Shown piece after piece: positions 61,129 to 64,000 of a stretch of 64,000 nt of DNA (positions are counted from its first letter, which is position 1; every line of letters begins with the position of its first letter). The notes beneath the pieces were generated by a model. The model saw nothing but the letters and a program-made list of their open reading frames with translations. It ran no database searches and had not been told where the DNA came from. The translations under genes and the position numbers were made by a program. The stretch lies in contig JAODUO010000641.1 of NCBI GenBank assembly GCA_025642075.2, forward strand, positions 155,001-219,000. The letters run 5' to 3'. The DNA comes from Ridgeia piscesae. Its lineage: Eukaryota > Annelida > Polychaeta > Sabellida > Siboglinidae.

Positions 61129-63778
61129 TGTATATATATATATGAATGAGTCCCTGGCTACAGAATGTTGTGGATATTTATGTATGTATTTATATATTTC
61201 AAGCAAACCCGGACACTGTGTTTTGAAAAACTTCCCTTTACTTGTACTTTCCTTCTGTTTAACACTGTTTTCCATGTTATTGCCAGATATCAATGTTTTC
61301 ATGGTGACAGAATAGGTTTTGTTTCCATGGTAACGTATGTTGTTTCTATTGTACATAATGCTAGATGTTATTGTTTCCATGGTGATTGCAGGACATGCCA
61401 CTGCCGCACAGCGTGAGACCACCCGCGGTGCTCCAGATGACCATGGACTACCTGATGACCAGCGTGATGGACGTGGGGGGAGAGGGCCAATGGGAGGACT
61501 GGTACGACTTCCTGTGGGACCGCACCCGGGGGATCAGGAAGGTGAGGGAGACGGGATGGAGGGAGCATGGTGAGACCACCAGTCAATTTTATAGCATCGT
61601 TTGTTTTCCATATTGTACAATGTGATTTGTAGGTGAAGGAGACTGTACAAAAGTTTGTGATAAGTTCCATTGTACAGATTGGGATATAGCGTTTTTTTCT
61701 CAGTCTACTTCAGTTGAGTCAATGTGGTGTTGCAGTTGTCATCTCATTGTCATCTGTTATTGAGTAAATGTGATGCTCGGTCATAGATACGATAGTCCGT
61801 GTGTCATTGATGTGACGCTGTGTCATTGATGTGCCATTGAAGTGACACTGTCAATTATGTGACACTGTATCAGTGATGTGACACTGTGCGTGTGTCATTG
61901 ATGTGACACTATGTATCATTGGTGTGACATTGTGTGTGTCATTGGTGTGACACTGTTATTGATATGACACTGTGTGTATCATTGACGTGACACTGTGTCA
62001 TTGTCATTACACTGTTGTTATTGACATGACATTTATGTGACTCTGTGTCATTGGTGTAATGCTGTGTGTCATCAACACGACATATGTCATTGACATGTCG
62101 CTGACGTGTCCCGTGTTGCAGGACATCATCCAGCAGCACCTGTGTGACCGGTCAGCGGCTGACCTGACAGAGAAGTGCACTCGCTTCCACATCTACTGCT
62201 CGGAGCGGCTGTGTGAGGAGGACCCGATCATCTTTGACATGAAGATCAACAACGAGAACCTCACCAAGTGTCTGCAGAGCCTCAAGGAGCTGTACCAGGA
62301 CCTCGCCTCACAGGACGGCATCGCCTGCACCAACGAGGCAGAGTTCCGCGCCTACATGGTCCTCATGAACCTCAACGAGGGCGACACACTCAGGTACGGG
62401 ATGATATAGTAAGGTGGGGGTGATATGCTGAGGTAGGGAATGATATCTTTAGATAGGGAGACGGGGCCGCATCCTCAAGTGGGAATGACATCAAGTAGGG
62501 CTGACATCCACAGAGGCAGGGCGACAACCTCAGGTAGTTGTGACACCCTTACGCATATGTGGGGAGAAACCCTCAGGTAAGGGGCAATGCCCACAGTTTG
62601 GAAGACACGTCCTCTGGTGGGGGCAATATTACATTAAGGGATGACTCCTTAAGGTGGTGGGCAACACCCTCACATGGGCAACACCCTCACATGGGAGCAA
62701 CCCCCAACACACAAGGGGGCTGGGGTAATTTATAATTTTATACGATGTTTCAAAGTTGTCAGAAATCTCGATATTTATTTAAATTAATGTAAACTCAGCA
62801 GGATGGCTACATTTAAAGCAGCAGTCATTATTTTGCATGGACTTTTCAAATATGTATTCTACCTATAAAAAGAACTGTCTAACCCTCTAGTAAGTTGTGG
62901 TTTCAATATTTCTTGTATATTTGGCACAGGGATTATGAAAATAACTGAGATCGTAGACTAGACGTGTGTATTCATGTGTTTAAGAGGATGCACGTGTTAC
63001 CTCTGTCACAAAAACCCTTGACTTTTGTAATATTCTGATGCTTTGTTCCCCTGCAGGGAAGTGCAGGAGCTACGACAGGAAGTGCGCGAGTCCGCACACG
63101 TCCGCTTTGCGACGGCCGTCTATGCGGCTCTCAACAGCAACAATTACGTCAAGTTCTTCAAACTCCTACGCACTGCGACATTCCTCAACGGGTGCATCAT
63201 GCACCGCTACTTCAACCAAGTGCGCACCAAGGCACTCGCTGTCATCGTGAAGGCTTACCGCACCCCAGGTCATGTGATCCAGGTGAGTTGATCTTCACAC
63301 ATACTAGCAGATTGCTATCATCACCCCCCGCCACAATTTACATTTGATATGCAGATTTTACATATTTTTATTTCCTTTTTTATCAATATATATCTCTATT
63401 TCAGTCACGTACAATTTTGAGATAGCAGCTTTATTGAAAACTAGACAAGAGACTCAGTAACATTATGTTTTTTGCTGTACCCATTCATGGTAACTTTATT
63501 GAAAACTTCACAAGACTCATTGACTCAGTAAAATTTCTGTTTGAAACTGTTGTGTGTGTGTTTCCTGTTGTTTGCAGTACCCACTCTCAGAGATTCTACG
63601 GCTCCTTGCGTTTGAGGATGATTCAGAAGCAGCTGACTTCTGCAGCCACCATGGCCTTGCAGTGCATGATGGGCAGGTCGCGATGGACCGACGGGCATTT
63701 GTGCAACCAGAACAAGCATTCGGTGCACGACGGGCTGTCCGCCTGGTGGAGAACAAGAAAACCACATCAGTTGGGGAG
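48872..63778 (+). CDS. MCM3AP: MCM3AP/GANP (germinal-centre associated nuclear protein) orthologue, 5' 13 exons, continues past the window
   Basis: Exons: 48872-50873, 51400-51522, 52716-52859, 53134-53351, 53632-53719, 54280-54618, 58865-58966, 59561-59706, 60951-61019, 61392-61541, 62122-62393, 63057-63282, 63578-63778. They total 4,080 nt (1,360 codons) with all phases consistent and GT-AG borders. Order of parts: FG-repeat N-terminus (about 1-665), low-complexity linker, RRM (about 770-850), basic linker, and SAC3/GANP domain (about 1023 to beyond 1300) with the hallmark [13 protein letters not shown] at 1023-1035 and [21 protein letters not shown] is the scaffold of the TREX-2 complex, coupling transcription to mRNA export at nuclear pores; its FG region resembles nucleoporins. 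The C-terminal MCM3-acetylase-like part is outside the window. Confidence 0.95.
50874..51399. other. MCM3AP intron 1, no feature seen
   Basis: Ordinary AT-rich intron without repeats. Confidence 0.5.
51400..51522 (+). CDS. MCM3AP: MCM3AP exon 2 (residues 668-708)
   Basis: Acceptor ttgttcag, donor GTGAGG, phase 1 in and out. Encodes a Ser/Pro/Ala-rich linker ending [11 protein letters not shown]. Little conservation is expected here; support comes from splice sites, phase and position. Confidence 0.8.
51685..52225. repeat. CA / CT / CACT low-complexity tract (MCM3AP intron 2)
   Basis: Four copies of a block with CTCTCTCTC plus ACACACACCTACACAAACAC are followed by long CA, CACAC-CA, CT and ACTC runs. 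It directly precedes the tail of the SINE, so it may be expanded SINE tail sequence. Confidence 0.95.
52226..52556 (-). mobile_element. tRNA-derived SINE, younger copy (MCM3AP intron 2)
   Basis: On the minus strand the head reads GAGCGCAGTGGCTCAGGGGT then AGAGC (tRNA-like A box), followed by GGTTCCAACCC (B box, complement of 52493-52503). The body shares 'ctatagccaggtac', 'agagtgaacaaact' and 'ttctcaggac-gt-caaagtg' with the copy at 25.1 kb. The element lies opposite to the host gene. Confidence 0.8.
52716..52859 (+). CDS. MCM3AP: MCM3AP exon 3 (residues 709-756)
   Basis: Encodes [20 protein letters not shown] followed by proline-rich and Glu-rich text. It has one more FG dipeptide. Acceptor gtgtcag, donor GTAGGT, phase 1 in and out. 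Confidence 0.85.
53134..53351 (+). CDS. MCM3AP: MCM3AP exon 4: start of RRM (residues 757-829)
   Basis: Encodes [20 protein letters not shown] and [20 protein letters not shown]. The order fits an RNA-recognition motif, with an RNP2-like VAIVCKNV and an RNP1-like ATIHFTDH. Acceptor ttgtag, donor GTTAGT, leaves in phase 0. Confidence 0.9.
53632..53719 (+). CDS. MCM3AP: MCM3AP exon 5: end of RRM (residues 830-858)
   Basis: Encodes [20 protein letters not shown] and QIFLSAYSK, the last helix and strand of the RRM fold. Acceptor cttacag, donor GTAAGT. Confidence 0.9.
53720..54279. other. MCM3AP intron 5, no feature seen
   Basis: AT-rich intron without repeats. Confidence 0.5.
54280..54618 (+). 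CDS. MCM3AP: MCM3AP exon 6: low-complexity linker (residues 859-971)
   Basis: A 339-base exon with Ser/Arg/Lys/Gly-rich text (for example [17 protein letters not shown]). It contains no domain and links the RRM to the SAC3 region. Acceptor ttgtacag. The donor GTGAGTGAAGCAGG runs straight into the 43-bp array that makes up intron 6. Confidence 0.85.
54619..58864 (+). repeat. 43-44-bp minisatellite forming all of MCM3AP intron 6, with a 3' splice site in each unit
   Basis: About 97 units. A unit is AAGTGAACAGGCCAAGTGTG then TTGAGTGTCCTGTGTTGTTG and CAG. Most units end in TTGTTGCAG followed by AAGTGAA, the same junction as the real exon 7 acceptor. The 5' two thirds have ACAGGCCAAGTG. From about 57,850 they change to AACAAGTTATGTG (44 bp), and the last few before the exon read AAGTGAAGCAGGTTATGTG, closest to the exon text AAGTGAAGCAGGTGTCAATG. 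The first unit already overlaps the exon 6 donor (GTGAGTGAAGCAGG). Minus-strand frames of over 500 codons are artefacts. Confidence 0.97.
58865..58966 (+). CDS. MCM3AP: MCM3AP exon 7 (residues 972-1005)
   Basis: Encodes [20 protein letters not shown] then [14 protein letters not shown]. Its acceptor (TTGTTGCAG) is the last of about 97 nearly identical ones. The phase-1 join from exon 6 selects AAGTGAAGCAG as the exon start. The donor GTGCGT is duplicated 45 bases downstream as GTACGT. Confidence 0.9.
58951..59040 (+). repeat. 45-bp tandem duplication of the MCM3AP exon 7 end and donor
   Basis: AAGATGATACGGGCAG|GTGCGT at 58951 is repeated at 58996 as AAGATGATACGGGCAG|GTACGT, each followed by 'gtagtcacacacattta'. 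The copies differ at one base, inside the donor. The period is 15 codons and the frame through it is open. Confidence 0.97.
59340..59560 (+). repeat. Degenerate copies of the MCM3AP exon 8 acceptor region
   Basis: Three worn copies about 75-90 bases apart: 'taagcagccatggagtgggtcatcgaag' near 59,396 (read in parts: AAGCAG, GGGTCATCGAAG), 'gcagctaattgggtcact' near 59,483, and the real GCAG|CTAAGGGGTCATCGAAG at 59,557. Shared text includes TGCCATGG and TAAATCTGAT. Confidence 0.7.
59561..59706 (+). CDS. MCM3AP: MCM3AP exon 8: SAC3 signature (residues 1006-1054)
   Basis: Encodes [20 protein letters not shown], the diagnostic start of the SAC3/GANP domain, then [14 protein letters not shown]. Acceptor ccctgcag, donor GTAAGT. 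Confidence 0.96.
59715..60338. other. MCM3AP intron 8, 5' part, no clear feature
   Basis: Contains scattered 'atcgctcgc' words (near 59,980, 60,018, 60,270, 60,310), perhaps from an old repeat, and no coding signal. Confidence 0.3.
60339..60668. repeat. 18-bp minisatellite with 36-bp alternation (MCM3AP intron 8)
   Basis: About 18 copies of GTAGTAATGTGTAGTCCT, many alternating with GGAGTAATGTGTAGTCCT, which gives a 36-bp higher-order period. The first copies have TCGT for TCCT. Confidence 0.95.
60951..61019 (+). CDS. MCM3AP: MCM3AP exon 9 (residues 1055-1077)
   Basis: A 69-base exon encoding [17 protein letters not shown], a highly conserved SAC3 block. Acceptor cattcag, donor GTAAAC. Confidence 0.95.
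61081..61142. repeat. (GT)n-(TA)n-(CA)n microsatellite (MCM3AP intron 9)
   Basis: Short GT, TA, CA and TA runs in succession, partly self-complementary. Confidence 0.95.
61265..61391 (+). repeat. Degenerate copies of the MCM3AP exon 10 acceptor region
   Basis: Four related segments: GTTTTCCATGTTATTGCCAG (61,267), GTTTTCATGGTGACAG (61,295), GTTTCCATGGTAACG (61,321) and the real GTTTCCATGGTGATTGCAG (ending 61,391). Three of them end in an AG that could act as a splice acceptor. Confidence 0.6.
61392..61541 (+). CDS. MCM3AP: MCM3AP exon 10 (residues 1078-1127)
   Basis: Encodes [20 protein letters not shown] and [17 protein letters not shown], core SAC3 helices. Donor GTGAGG. Several worn copies of its acceptor region lie upstream. 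Confidence 0.95.
61760..62110. repeat. Degenerate 19-25-bp repeat running up to the MCM3AP exon 11 acceptor
   Basis: Units contain GTCATTGATGTGACACTGTG with frequent changes. The last, 'gtcattgacatgtcgctgac', ends about 15 bases before the acceptor, so the branch-point region is made of repeat units. Confidence 0.85.
62122..62393 (+). CDS. MCM3AP: MCM3AP exon 11 (residues 1128-1217)
   Basis: Encodes [34 protein letters not shown] and [18 protein letters not shown], all within the SAC3/GANP fold. Acceptor gttgcag, donor GTACGG, leaves in phase 2. Confidence 0.96.
62377..62715 (+). repeat. Degenerate copies of the MCM3AP exon 11 end and donor
   Basis: The real junction GGGCGACACACTCAG|GTACGG is echoed by GGGCGACAACCTCAG|GTAGTT (62,519-62,540) and GAGAAACCCTCAG|GTAAGG (62,563-62,582). 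Further remnants such as 'ggcaacaccctcacatggg' lie to 62,700. The whole stretch is G-rich and unlike the other introns. Confidence 0.6.
63057..63282 (+). CDS. MCM3AP: MCM3AP exon 12 (residues 1218-1293)
   Basis: Encodes [20 protein letters not shown] and [20 protein letters not shown], the C-terminal helical part of the SAC3 domain. Acceptor cctgcag, donor GTGAGT. Confidence 0.96.
63427..63590 (+). repeat. Two-copy duplication spanning the MCM3AP exon 13 acceptor
   Basis: The block from CTTTATTGAAAACT through 'gactcagtaa' to the acceptor occurs twice. In the upstream copy the junction reads TTTGCTG|TACCCATTCATGG where the real one reads TTTGCAG|TACCCACTCTCAG, so the decoy has lost its AG. 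A TG-rich insertion lengthens the second copy. Confidence 0.75.
63578..63778 (+). CDS. MCM3AP: MCM3AP exon 13 (residues 1294-1360), last in window
   Basis: Encodes [20 protein letters not shown] then [20 protein letters not shown], the winged-helix-like end of the SAC3 domain. Acceptor gtttgcag, donor GTAAAT. The gene continues beyond 64,000. Confidence 0.95.
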
Positions 63779-64000
63779 GTAAATAGACTTTTTTAGATTT
63801 TTTTTTTCTTTTATATATGTTACTTTTTTCTATTTGAAAAAAAATATATGCATGCAATTTTCCTGAATATTTTAGTAATATTTTTTTCATCAGAAGATCC
63901 AGATGAGGTATATAATATGCTAAATATCAAACTAAATCCAATATCAAGACACTTTGGTTGGTTAGATGTCAGAAGATAATCATTACATGGGACTATAACT

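Overview
The window is animal nuclear DNA. It has spliced genes with GT-AG introns, long introns packed with tandem repeats, tRNA-derived SINEs and a decayed non-LTR retrotransposon. The proteins are clear orthologues of vertebrate ST7 and MCM3AP (GANP) but too divergent to be vertebrate. The intron-rich structure, marine-type SINEs and LINE reverse-transcriptase style suggest a marine lophotrochozoan, most likely a mollusc. That placement is an inference. There are no bacterial operons, CRISPR arrays or rRNA genes.

Layout. (1) At the left edge, minus strand, is the first coding exon of a gene that leaves the window; it encodes a probable signal peptide and has an overlapping upstream ORF. 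(2) From 75 to about 6.9 kb is mostly featureless intergenic DNA with an old degenerate minisatellite, a long GT microsatellite and three perfect CRE palindromes. (3) From 47,399 down to 7,236, minus strand, lies a complete ST7 orthologue: 15 coding exons, 553 codons, every junction phase-consistent, ending in the family's conserved C-terminus. A possible 57-nt in-frame cassette exon sits in its 21-kb first intron. (4) About 1.5 kb separates the ST7 start codon from the MCM3AP start codon, so the two genes are divergent and may share a promoter. (5) From 48,872 to the right edge, plus strand, is the 5' part of an MCM3AP/GANP orthologue: 13 exons, 1,360 codons so far, with FG-repeat nucleoporin-like N-terminus, RRM and SAC3/GANP domain. 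The C-terminal part lies outside.

The striking feature is the relation between tandem repeats and splice sites. At least a dozen exon-intron junctions in these two genes are embedded in, or abut, local tandem duplications, ranging from a single 45-bp duplication to about 97-120 copies. MCM3AP intron 6 (4.2 kb) is essentially one 43-bp minisatellite in which almost every unit ends in a good 3' splice site and starts with the first bases of exon 7. ST7 intron 3 has a donor-carrying 32-bp array at its 5' end and a 36-bp array running to within about 8 bases of the acceptor at its 3' end. The ST7 exon 7 donor is copied in 36-bp steps, with one intact extra donor exactly 108 nt away in an open frame. 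Separately, a 35-bp minisatellite in ST7 intron 1 carries about 23 perfect DR1 nuclear-receptor motifs.

Functionally, ST7 is a multi-pass membrane protein of unsettled biochemical role, and MCM3AP/GANP is the scaffold of the TREX-2 mRNA export complex. Nothing seen here links their functions beyond the divergent arrangement.
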